NCBI GenBank assembly: GCA_019637265.1
Contig: JAHBVY010000001.1
Coordinates: 372,001 to 436,000, forward strand
Origin: Polyangiaceae bacterium
Lineage (GTDB): Bacteria > Myxococcota_A > Polyangia > Polyangiales > Polyangiaceae
Length of the DNA stretch: 64,000 nt
Direction of reading: 5' to 3'
Shown here in pieces: positions 1 to 8,382 of the stretch. Position 1 is the first letter of the stretch, and each line of letters begins with the position of its first letter. The position numbers were made by a program, and so were the translations under genes. The notes beneath the pieces are model-generated. The model worked only from the letters and a program-made list of their open reading frames with translations. It searched no databases and was not told the DNA's origin.

Positions 1-527
1 TGCCAGGTGACCCAGGCGCTGAGCCAGGCCAGCGCTTCACGAGGCTTTCTCTGGGCGCGGAACAGGGTGGCGAAGGCGGAGGCGAGCGCCTCCTGAGTGG
101 GGTCCAGGCTCAGCGCGCGCTTCAGGGCGCGCTCGGCTTCTGTCAGCTCACCTGCTTTGATGTGGCACAGCGCCTTGGCGCGCCAGGCGGGCTCGTAGTC
201 AGGCCCCAGTTGGATGGCGGCGCGCGCGCTCACCTGCCAGGGCCGCCCGGTTTGACAATCCAAGGTGGCGAGGCGGCGCCACAGCTCGGGGCTGTTGGGA
301 TCTTCTCGGATGGCGCGGCGGTAGGCGGCGGTGGCGGCGGGTAAGTCGCCCTGCGCCTCGGCCTCGGCGCCGCGCAGGTAGTCGAAGTAAGCCGTGACGG
401 AGATGTAGCGGCCTGGCTGGGTGCGCCCTCCCACCACGCGCGTCACGGCCTCATCCCGGGGGATGCAGGCGCTCCCGGTGAGGCTCACGAGGGTGAGCCC
501 AACAAGTAAGAGTGACTGACGCTTCAC
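1..527 (-). CDS. TPR-repeat lipoprotein (3' end cut by window edge)
   Basis: Minus-strand frame open to the window edge, so the C-terminus is missing. From the GTG at 527 the protein begins VKRQSLLLVG, has a short hydrophobic stretch and ends in a lipobox-like TGSAC, so it is probably an outer-membrane or periplasmic lipoprotein. The following ~150 residues are helical and TPR-like (for example GDLPAATAAYRRAIREDPNS and AERALKRALSLDPTQEA, both with the A/Y-x-x-A-L-x-L-D-P pattern). An ATG at 575 overlaps the stop of the HMG-CoA reductase gene (ATGA) and is an alternative, translationally coupled start; it would put 16 residues before the signal peptide. I prefer 527 because the signal peptide then starts with Lys-Arg. 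It is last in the mevalonate gene string, but a TPR lipoprotein has no obvious role in that pathway. Function unknown. Confidence 0.7.
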   Translation of the reverse strand, partial: MKRQSLLLVGLTLVSLTGSACIPRDEAVTRVVGGRTQPGRYISVTAYFDYLRGAEAEAQGDLPAATAAYRRAIREDPNSPELWRRLATLDCQTGRPWQVSARAAIQLGPDYEPAWRAKALCHIKAGELTEAERALKRALSLDPTQEALASAFATLFRAQRKPREALAWLSAWVTW

Positions 528-571
528 GGATCTGCTCAGCGAGGTGAGCCCCAGCGCGAGCGCACCGCGCT

Positions 572-1855
572 TCATGGTGCGCGCCGCAGCGCGGCGAGCG
601 CGAGCTCCGCCTGCTCTAGGTTGATGTGCCCCGCCTCCGCGATGCGCTGCGCGACCAGCTCCACCTCGTTGCCCTCCGCGCCAGCCGCGGTCGCTACGCT
701 GCGCGCGTGGAGTGACATGTGCCCGCGCTGGATCCCTTCCGTGGCCAGCGCGCGCAGCGCCGCCAGGTTGGAGGCGAGCCCGGCGCTGGCCGCGACGTGG
801 GCCAGCTCCGCCGCCGAGGTGACGCGGGTGAGCTCCAACGCGAGCCGCGCCAAGGGGTGCACCCGCAAGGTGCCGCCCACGATCCCGAGCGCCAGCGGCA
901 GCTCCAGCTCACCTAGGAGGCGCTCGCCCTCGCGCCGCCACACCGCGAGCGGCGCGTAGCGCCCGCTCCGCGCCGCGTAAGCGTGCGCGCCGGCTTCTAC
1001 CGCGCGGAAATCATTCCCGGTGGCCAGCACCACGGCGTCCACCCCGTTCATGATCCCCTTGTTGTGGGTGGCGGCGCGGTACGGATCACGCTCCGCGAAG
1101 CGCGACGCTTGCACGATGCCGTCCAGCACCTCATCCCCCGACACCACCTGATCGCCACGGCGGAGCTCGAGGTCGCGCGGGTGCACCTCGCAGCGCACCT
1201 TGACCCGCCGCTGATCACACAGGTTGCTCAAGATGCGGAGCCCCAGCTGACCTCCGGCGATGGCCTGAGCGCGGGGACCCACCGCCTCGGCCATGCCGTT
1301 CACCAGGTTGGCGCCCATCGCGTCCTGGCAGTCGACCAAGAGGTGCAGCACCAAGTAACCATCCCCCAGGTCACGCACCTCGAGGTCGCGCGGGCCACCG
1401 CCGCGGCTCCGGAGCCCGGGGGCGGCCGCGTCAGCCAGGCTGAGCAGCTCCGCCTGGTGCGCCAGGAGGCGCTCGCGCGCCGCCTCCGGATCGGGCACGT
1501 CGTAGAGCTGCACCTGGCTGATCATCAAGTCGGCCGTGGTGGTCGCGTGGAAGCCGCCGCTCGCCCGCACCATGCGCGCCGCGTTGGACGCCGCGGCCAC
1601 CACGCTGGGCTCCTCCACCACCATCGGCACCAGGCGGTCCACGCCGTTGACCTGGACGTTCAGCGCCACCCCGAACGGCAGCGCGTACACCCCGAGCACG
1701 TTCTCCACCACTTTGTCGGCGGCGCGTGGATCGAGGCCACCCGTGAGCGCCGCCGTGAGCGCCTCCACGTCGACGCCCGCCGCCTCCGAGACGCGGCGGC
1801 GCCGCTCCTCGATGGAGAGCTTGTAGAAACCGGGGATGCGTGAGCCGTCACTCAT
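572..1855 (-). CDS. mvaA: hydroxymethylglutaryl-CoA reductase, class II
   Basis: Converts HMG-CoA to mevalonate (or the reverse), the committed step of the mevalonate pathway; cytosolic. The 427-residue length matches soluble class II bacterial enzymes. Class II signatures are visible: ENVLG at 51-55, EEPSVVAAAS at 81-90, the nucleotide-binding DAMGAN at 178-183, HNKGIMNG at 264-271 and GIVGG near 324-328. The four catalytic residues of the Pseudomonas mevalonii enzyme have counterparts: Glu82, Lys266, Asp282 and His379. The ATG start overlaps the phosphomevalonate kinase stop by 4 bp (ATGA), implying coupled translation. Placement with the three mevalonate-using enzymes suggests a biosynthetic role here, although many class II enzymes are called degradative. 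Whether it uses NADH or NADPH cannot be told by eye. Confidence 0.96.
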   Translation of the reverse strand: MSDGSRIPGFYKLSIEERRRRVSEAAGVDVEALTAALTGGLDPRAADKVVENVLGVYALPFGVALNVQVNGVDRLVPMVVEEPSVVAAASNAARMVRASGGFHATTTADLMISQVQLYDVPDPEAARERLLAHQAELLSLADAAAPGLRSRGGGPRDLEVRDLGDGYLVLHLLVDCQDAMGANLVNGMAEAVGPRAQAIAGGQLGLRILSNLCDQRRVKVRCEVHPRDLELRRGDQVVSGDEVLDGIVQASRFAERDPYRAATHNKGIMNGVDAVVLATGNDFRAVEAGAHAYAARSGRYAPLAVWRREGERLLGELELPLALGIVGGTLRVHPLARLALELTRVTSAAELAHVAASAGLASNLAALRALATEGIQRGHMSLHARSVATAAGAEGNEVELVAQRIAEAGHINLEQAELALAALRRAP

Positions 1856-2799
1856 GGCGTGGGGTCGAAGGCGTGGACACCGCGAGCGCCCAAGTCAAGC
1901 TCGAGCCGCTCACCGAGCGCCTCGATAGCAGATGGCGGCGGCGCGGCGTCAGTCGTGGGCGCGCGTGCAGGCGCCGGGTAGTAGCGCAAGGTGACGTCGC
2001 CGCCGCCGGCGCCCGCGGGCAACCACGCTTCGTCACTGGGAGCGCTCGGGAGCGCGGCGGCGAGCTCCGGGATGATGATGTCGACGTGGGCGGCGGCGCC
2101 CAGCGCCCTCAGCGCCTCCGCTTGGGCCCGCAGGGCGGCGATGGCGGCGCTCACGTCGCCCTGCGAGAGGGCCTGGGAGGTCGCCGTCGCCGCCTCGGCT
2201 TGAGCGCCCATCAGGCGCGCGAAGCGCGCCGGCTCCTCGGCGGCGAGCCGCCGCACCTGCGCCACGAAGCTCGCGGTGGAGGCGGCGCGGCGGCTCCAGT
2301 ACACCTCGATGATCAGGGCGCTGGGGAGCGGCCGCGCCGCGAGCTGCAGCTCGCCTTCATGCAGCTCGGCGCTGAGGGTGCCGCCGAAGCAGGCGGCGGC
2401 GACGTCGACGCCGCTGCCGCCGTGCACCGCGTGGTGCGCCCTCAGCGCGGGCTGATAGACGCGCGCCGCGAGCTCGGCGTCGGCGAGGGGAGCGGCTGCG
2501 AGCTCGAGCTCCACCGCGCCGAGGCAGGCGACGGTGAGGGCGGCGCTGGAGCCGAGCCCGAGCTTCTGCGCCGAGCCGCCCGCGTCGCGCAGGGCGCTGG
2601 CATCAAAGTCAGGGTGACGTACGTTTTGAGTGCGCCCTTCCGCGGCGAGCGCGGCGCGCACCTCGGGGGCGACGAAGCGCGGCTCGCGGCGGGTGTCGGC
2701 GACGACGTAGCGACCGACCGCGGTGACCAGCGCGGGCGCGCCGTACAGCACCGAGTAGGCGCCCGAGAGCACCAGCTTGCCGGGCGCGCGAGCCTTCAC
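1852..2799 (-). CDS. mvaK2: phosphomevalonate kinase (GHMP family)
   Basis: Predicted to phosphorylate 5-phosphomevalonate to the diphosphate. The 315-residue GHMP kinase starts VKARAPGKLVLSGAYSVLYG, carries the ATP-binding loop GLGSSAA at 81-87, GSGVDVAAACFGG at 128-140 and the C-terminal glycine motif GAGGGD at 263-268. The GTG start at 2799 overlaps the stop of the decarboxylase gene (GTGA); a longer upstream reading frame exists, but it only runs antiphase through the decarboxylase. Assignment to phosphomevalonate kinase, rather than another GHMP kinase, rests on the loop sequence and on its place between the other two mevalonate GHMP enzymes. Its stop overlaps the HMG-CoA reductase start by 4 bp. 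Confidence 0.88.
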   Translation of the reverse strand: MKARAPGKLVLSGAYSVLYGAPALVTAVGRYVVADTRREPRFVAPEVRAALAAEGRTQNVRHPDFDASALRDAGGSAQKLGLGSSAALTVACLGAVELELAAAPLADAELAARVYQPALRAHHAVHGGSGVDVAAACFGGTLSAELHEGELQLAARPLPSALIIEVYWSRRAASTASFVAQVRRLAAEEPARFARLMGAQAEAATATSQALSQGDVSAAIAALRAQAEALRALGAAAHVDIIIPELAAALPSAPSDEAWLPAGAGGGDVTLRYYPAPARAPTTDAAPPPSAIEALGERLELDLGARGVHAFDPTP

Positions 2800-3751
2800 G
2801 GCGCCTCGAGCAGCTCCGCCGCGGGGCCGGGCGCCGCCTCCAAGAGCTCGAGCACCGCGGGCAGCGCTCGCAGCTCCTTCGCCACGGCGGGCGCCTCCAC
2901 GCTGGGGCACAGCACCTTCACGTGGGGGCCCGCGTCCAGCGTGAAGAACGTCGAGAAGCCGCGGCCGCGCAGCTCGCGTACGGCGTGCATCACCGCGAGG
3001 CTCTCCGGCGCGAAGTAGAGCACGCCGGGATCCGCCGCGAGCATGGAGGCGTGCATCGCCAGCGTGCTGTGCTCCATGGCGCGCCCGAGCTCCGGCAGGT
3101 CGCGCGCGAGCAAGGCTGATTTACCACGTGTGAACAGGGCGCCAGCGCTGCTGACCCAGGCGTCGTAGTAGGGGCTGGTCTCGGCGGTGTGCAGCATCGC
3201 CTCCGTGGAGCCGATCGCCTTCTCCCCGCGGCGCGTCACCGCGACCAGCATGCGCACGTCGAGGTGCTCTGGGGGCGCGATGGGGCTGGCGTGCTCACAG
3301 CCAGTCAGGAGCTCTGCCCAGCCGCCGAAGACGGAGCGCGCCGCGGAGGCGCTGGCCTGCCGCGCGAGGGCGCTCAGCTGCTGCCGAGTGAGCTCCAGCC
3401 CCAAGGCGTGGCTGGCGGCCAGGGCCAGCGCCGCGAAGCCGGAGGCGCTGGAGGCGAGCCCGGCGGCGGTGGGGAACTCGTTGTGGCTGGTGATCGCGAG
3501 GCGGCTCGTGGCGCCGGCGCGCGCTCGCAGCTGATCGAGCATCGCGATCACGCGGGCGCGGGGGCGGCCCCCCGCGGGGCGGCCATCCAGGGTCACCGCG
3601 TCCTCAGCGCCGGTGATGAGCCGCGCCTCGGTGCGGGTGCGGAGCCCAGCGAGGGTGAGCGAGAGGCTCGGCACCGCGGGGAGGTTCAGGGCGCGGTCCG
3701 CCTTACCCCAGTACTTGATCAGCGCGATGTTGGCGTGGGCGACGGCGACGC

Positions 3752-3755
<4 letters not shown>
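2796..3755 (-). CDS. mvaD: diphosphomevalonate decarboxylase
   Basis: Makes isopentenyl diphosphate from mevalonate diphosphate by ATP-dependent decarboxylation; the last step of the classical pathway. The 319-residue protein opens with the family hallmark AHANIALIKYWGKAD (6-20), followed by the phosphate-binding PTAAGLASSASGFAAL (95-110), SASAARSVFGGW (135-146) and DAGPH (274-278), whose Asp274 matches the catalytic aspartate of the family. The start ATG at 3755 overlaps the mevalonate kinase stop (ATGA). A much longer open frame upstream is antiphase to mevalonate kinase and is not coding. Its presence shows that this organism uses the classical route through mevalonate diphosphate and not an archaeal variant. 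Confidence 0.96.
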
Positions 3756-4759
<1,004 letters not shown>

Positions 4760-4764
4760 GTCGA

Positions 4765-6168
4765 TCAGCTGCGACGTGAGCCGAGGGCGCTCACCGCCCC
4801 CAGCAAGAGATCGTGACCGCCGCGCCGGAGCCCCGAGAGGGCACTGGTGGCCTCGCGCTCCAGCTCTTGGATGCGCGCCTCCACCTCGGCGCGCGCGCCC
4901 GAGCTCTCCAGGATCTGGATCGCGCGCTCGAGCTCCGTCAGGCTAGCGTCTTTGTTTCCATGCACCCGCTGGAGCAGCTGGCGCTCCTCACCGCGCGCGC
5001 GCCGGAGCCCCGCCAAGATGAGCGGCGTACGCGAGCCGCGCGCCAGATCGCTGCCGCGCGGCTTGCCCGTCTCGCGCGAGCGACCGAACACCCCCAGCAG
5101 GTCGTCGCGCAGCTGAAACGCCACCCCAGCGGGGCGCGCGAAGCGGCTGAGCGCGCTCAGCTCCGCGGGGCGCGCGCCGCCGAGCAGCGCCCCGAGCAAG
5201 AGCGGGCCGCGCACGGTGTAGCTGGCGGTCTTGAGCGCGTAGGTCAGCTCCGGGTCATCGGCGCGATTCAGTAGATCGAGCTGCTGACCCAGCACCGCGT
5301 CCACCTGCATCTCGGCGAACACCTTCAAGAACTCGCCGTGGTGCCGGGGTGGCACTGGCACCTCGGCGATCAGGCGCTGCGCCACCGCGACCGCAAAATC
5401 ACCCGCCAGGATGGCGGAGGCGGCGCCCAGGTGCTCCGAGCGGAAGCGCCGCGTGAGCTGGGCGTGGACGCTGGGGCCGCCGCGCCGCACCAGGTCGCGA
5501 TCCATCCAATCGTCGTGGATCAGGAAGTAGCCCTGAACCAACTCGAGCGCGACGCCCACCTCGAGCGCCGCCGCGGGCTCGCGCGTGGCGCTCACCGCGC
5601 GGAGCCCCGCCACCACCAGCCCCGGGCGCACCCGCTTGCCCCCGCGCAGGCACAGGTCGCGGCACGCGAGCACCATGTCCGCCGCGCCCTGCCCGAGCGG
5701 CGCCACCCGCTTCAGCTCCGCCTCGAACAGCGCCGCGAGCCGGGCGTCGATGTCGCGCTTGAGGCTGCCGAGCAGCGCCACGAACGGGTTGGGGGGCAGC
5801 GCCTTGGGCCCCGCGTCGGCGGCGCGTCGTGGTCGCGCCAGCGCGCTGACCCTCGGAGGCCTTGCCGCAGCTTGGGGAGGCCTCGCGGCGCCTCGCCGTG
5901 GCTTGGTGGGCGGCTTCGCCGCGGCCTTCGGCGGCTTCGCGGCGCCTCGTGGCTTGGTGGGCGGCTTCGCCGCGGCCTTCGGCGGCTTCGCGGTGCTGCG
6001 CGGTGGTTTGGCGCTGCGCGGTGGCTCGGCGCTGCGCGGCGGCTTCGCCGCGGCCCTCACCGGCTCCGCAGCAGGTCTCGCGGCGCTGCGCGGGGGCTTC
6101 ACCGCAGCTGGGCGGGCGCCTTGGCGGTCGCCGCTCGCACGCCCGGAAGACCCGGTGATTTCAGCCAT
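4765..6168 (-). CDS. polyprenyl diphosphate synthase with basic N-terminal repeat tail
   Basis: Trans-isoprenyl diphosphate synthase that condenses IPP with allylic diphosphates, probably giving C15-C20 or longer chains. The catalytic domain (about 125-467) shows GGKRVRP at 176-182, the first Asp-rich motif DDWMD at 219-223 and the second DDLLG at 355-359. Residues 20-115 are a separate low-complexity tail of Lys, Pro, Arg and Ala with repeats such as AAAKPPTKPR, like a histone H1 tail; this is not usual in the family. The gene is first in the minus-strand mevalonate string, so the pathway's product can be used directly. Chain length cannot be set by eye. If translation began downstream, at the valine near residue 107, the tail would be absent, so the start is the main doubt. 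Confidence 0.9.
   Translation of the reverse strand: MAEITGSSGRASGDRQGARPAAVKPPRSAARPAAEPVRAAAKPPRSAEPPRSAKPPRSTAKPPKAAAKPPTKPRGAAKPPKAAAKPPTKPRRGAARPPQAAARPPRVSALARPRRAADAGPKALPPNPFVALLGSLKRDIDARLAALFEAELKRVAPLGQGAADMVLACRDLCLRGGKRVRPGLVVAGLRAVSATREPAAALEVGVALELVQGYFLIHDDWMDRDLVRRGGPSVHAQLTRRFRSEHLGAASAILAGDFAVAVAQRLIAEVPVPPRHHGEFLKVFAEMQVDAVLGQQLDLLNRADDPELTYALKTASYTVRGPLLLGALLGGARPAELSALSRFARPAGVAFQLRDDLLGVFGRSRETGKPRGSDLARGSRTPLILAGLRRARGEERQLLQRVHGNKDASLTELERAIQILESSGARAEVEARIQELEREATSALSGLRRGGHDLLLGAVSALGSRRS
5900..5993 (-). repeat. 51-bp direct repeat encoding Lys/Pro/Ala tail
   Basis: A 43-bp string starting GGCTTGGTGGGCGGCTTCGC (plus strand) occurs exactly twice, at 5900-5942 and 5951-5993, a 51-bp period (17 codons). 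Shorter degenerate copies flank it from about 5870 to 6110. It lies entirely in the part of the prenyl synthase gene encoding the basic tail. The multiple-of-three period keeps the frame open, as expected if copy number varies by slippage or recombination under selection for frame. Confidence 0.85.
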
Positions 6169-6263
6169 TTTTCGCGCCGGAGCCTAGGTGCCGGGCCGCC
6201 GAGTGTCAACCGCGGTGCGGCCCGGCTTGCTCTGGTCGCCCCGTTTGACCGACAGTCGGGGCC

Positions 6264-7313
6264 ATGGCCGACATCGGGAGTCGCAAAGCGGACCACATCG
6301 ATCTCGCGGCGCGCGGTGATGTGGGGTTCAAGCAGACGACGACGCTGCTCGAGTGTGTCCGGTTGGTTCACGACGCGCTGCCGGAGCTCGATTTGGACGC
6401 CATCGACTCGTCGGTGGAGGTGCTGGGCAAGCGGCTCTCCGCGCCGATCCTCATCGCGGGGATGACGGGCGGCACGGCGCGCGCGGCGGACATCAACCGT
6501 CAGCTGGCCGCGCTCGCCGAGGAGCGCGGCTACGCGCTGGGGCTCGGGAGTCAGCGCCCGATGCTGCGAGACGCCGCGCAGCGGGCGACCTACGCCGTGC
6601 GCGAGGTGGCGCCGAACGTGCTCCTCTTGGGCAACCTCGGCGTGGTGCAGGCGCGGGAGCTCTCGTCAGCGGCCGTGACGGATCTGGCGCAGGCGGTCGA
6701 CGCCGACGCGCTGTGCGTCCACCTGAACCCAGCGATGGAGGTGGTGCAGCCCGAGGGCGATCGCGATTTCCGCGGTGGCCTCGAGACGCTCGCTCGCCTG
6801 ACGAACGACTGCCCGCTGCCGATCATCGCCAAGGAGACGGGCTGCGGGTTGTCGCGCGGGGTGGCGGCGCGGCTCCGCCAGGTGGGGGTCGACCACGTGG
6901 ACGTCTCGGGCGCGGGCGGCACCTCCTGGGTGGCGGTGGAGACCCAGCGCGCGACCAGCGGGCAACGCGCGCTGGGTGAGGCGTTCTGGGAGTGGGGGAT
7001 CCCCACGGCGGTGAGCGTGGCCTGGATGGCGGAGGCAGGTTTCCGCACGGTATTCGCGACCGGCGGGGTCAAGACGGGGCTCGACGTCGCGCGGGCGCTG
7101 GCGCTGGGCGCCACCTGTGGAGGCATCGCGCGACCGGTGCTCCAGGCGCTCGAGCGCGGCGGCCCCGAGGAGGCGAAGGCCTACCTCATGCAGGTGGAGC
7201 GCGAGCTCAAGACCGCGATGCTCTTGGTGGGCGCGGCGGACGTCGCCAGCCTGCGGCGCGCACCGCGGGTGCTCTTGGGTGAGCTCCAGGCTTGGCTCGC
7301 GGGGGCGCGGTAG
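6264..7313 (+). CDS. fni: isopentenyl-diphosphate delta-isomerase, type 2 (FMN)
   Basis: Interconverts IPP and dimethylallyl diphosphate using reduced FMN; needed because the mevalonate pathway yields only IPP. The 349-residue protein matches the type 2 family: RKADHI at 7-12, MTGG at 67-70, GLGSQR at 93-98, HLNP at 153-156, VQPEGD at 161-166 with the conserved Gln/Glu pair, KETG at 190-193 and the phosphate-binding SGAGGTSW at 215-222. It is transcribed away from the mevalonate string; the 95-bp gap must hold both promoters, but I see no convincing -35/-10 pair there. The neighbouring lipoprotein start lies 1 bp after its stop codon. Confidence 0.95.
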   Translation: MADIGSRKADHIDLAARGDVGFKQTTTLLECVRLVHDALPELDLDAIDSSVEVLGKRLSAPILIAGMTGGTARAADINRQLAALAEERGYALGLGSQRPMLRDAAQRATYAVREVAPNVLLLGNLGVVQARELSSAAVTDLAQAVDADALCVHLNPAMEVVQPEGDRDFRGGLETLARLTNDCPLPIIAKETGCGLSRGVAARLRQVGVDHVDVSGAGGTSWVAVETQRATSGQRALGEAFWEWGIPTAVSVAWMAEAGFRTVFATGGVKTGLDVARALALGATCGGIARPVLQALERGGPEEAKAYLMQVERELKTAMLLVGAADVASLRRAPRVLLGELQAWLAGAR

Positions 7314-7314
7314 C

Positions 7315-8382
7315 GTGCGCCGCGCGCTCACCTGGGCCCTGCTCGCCCTGGGCGCCGCGGTGGGCTGCGATGGGGGCTGCGGCGCCTGCTCGGGCGGCGC
7401 GCCGAAGGCGGGCGCTCTGGTTGAGCCCGAGGCGCGCGTGGAGCTGCTCGATCCGGGCAGCGCGCCGCGCGTCGAGCTCGAGGTGGGGCGCTGGCAAGGG
7501 CTCACTTATCACTGGCAAGTGCGCAACGAGAGCTCGTTCGGGCTGCAGGGCAACAAGCCGATCAAGGCGCCCACGGTGGTCGCGAACATGACCTTCCAGG
7601 TGACCCACGGCACGGCGGATCCCGTCTTACGTGAGCGCGGTGGGCGCACGCTCCGGCTGGTGGAGGAGCGCGCCACGGTGGACTCCATCGAGGTGGATCC
7701 GAAGGGGCTGTCTCCGGAGCTGGTGACCGCGCTGAACCAAGGCCTCGCGGGCTACGCCGGCACCCGCACCCGGACGCTGGTGGGGGAGGACGGCGAGCTG
7801 GTGGAGATGAAGACCGAGCTGGTGGGCGGGGTGGAGCCCGCGCCGGAGGAGAAGGAGATGCTCGACCGCACCTGGGAGGTGCAGCGGCGCTTCCCCTTCC
7901 GGTTGCCACCCGCGGCGGTGGGGGTGGGCGGCAAGTGGCGCTTCAGCGAGACGATCGAGATGAGCGGGGTGAAGGCGGTGCAGGTCGCCGAGATGACCGT
8001 CACCCAGATCCACGCGAGCGAGGTGGTGATCCGGGTGCAGGTGCGCCAGCACGCGCCGCGTCAGGAGTTGATCCACCCCTTCGCTCCGGGGAAGACCGCG
8101 CTGCTCGAGCAGTTCCGCGGGGATGGGGACGGTGAGCTGACGATCGATCGGCTGACCGGGATCCCGATGCAGGGCAAGCTCTCCGTCACCGGGCGCCTCA
8201 CCCTCGCGACGGTAGGCAAGCCCAATGAGCGCATGAGCTTCATCGCCGCCAGCGTGCTCCGCTCCAGCGCTCGGATTTTGGGGGAGGGGGGGTTGGACCC
8301 GCTGCCCGACGCCGGGGAGGACATGGAAGCTGACGGGGGCCCCCCGCTGGACGCGGCGTCGGACGCCGACGGTGCTCCTTAG
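7315..8382 (+). CDS. putative lipoprotein of unknown function
   Basis: Starts GTG at 7315, directly after the isomerase stop, giving VRRALTWALLALGAAVGCDG: a basic n-region, a hydrophobic core and a cysteine in a lipobox-like context, so probably a lipoprotein. An earlier start proposed by the open frame would lie inside the isomerase gene and is not credible. The mature part (~335 residues) is rich in beta-type alternation with few cysteines after the N-terminal cluster, and ends in an acidic Asp/Gly/Ala tail. No catalytic motif recognised. Its last four bases overlap the stop of the convergent membrane-protein gene (shared TTAG). Confidence 0.7.
   Translation: MRRALTWALLALGAAVGCDGGCGACSGGAPKAGALVEPEARVELLDPGSAPRVELEVGRWQGLTYHWQVRNESSFGLQGNKPIKAPTVVANMTFQVTHGTADPVLRERGGRTLRLVEERATVDSIEVDPKGLSPELVTALNQGLAGYAGTRTRTLVGEDGELVEMKTELVGGVEPAPEEKEMLDRTWEVQRRFPFRLPPAAVGVGGKWRFSETIEMSGVKAVQVAEMTVTQIHASEVVIRVQVRQHAPRQELIHPFAPGKTALLEQFRGDGDGELTIDRLTGIPMQGKLSVTGRLTLATVGKPNERMSFIAASVLRSSARILGEGGLDPLPDAGEDMEADGGPPLDAASDADGAP

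Noticed and set aside
983..1843. Long plus-strand open frame across the HMG-CoA reductase gene (and similar ones at 8454-9284, 34302-35477, 61543-63027)
   Set aside because: High GC leaves few stop codons on the opposite strand. These frames are His/Arg/Gln-rich with no motif, and the other strand encodes complete, recognisable enzymes.
6244..6263. TTGACC as a -35 box for the IPP isomerase gene
   Set aside because: It lies only ~15 bp before the start codon, too close for a promoter with its -10 box.
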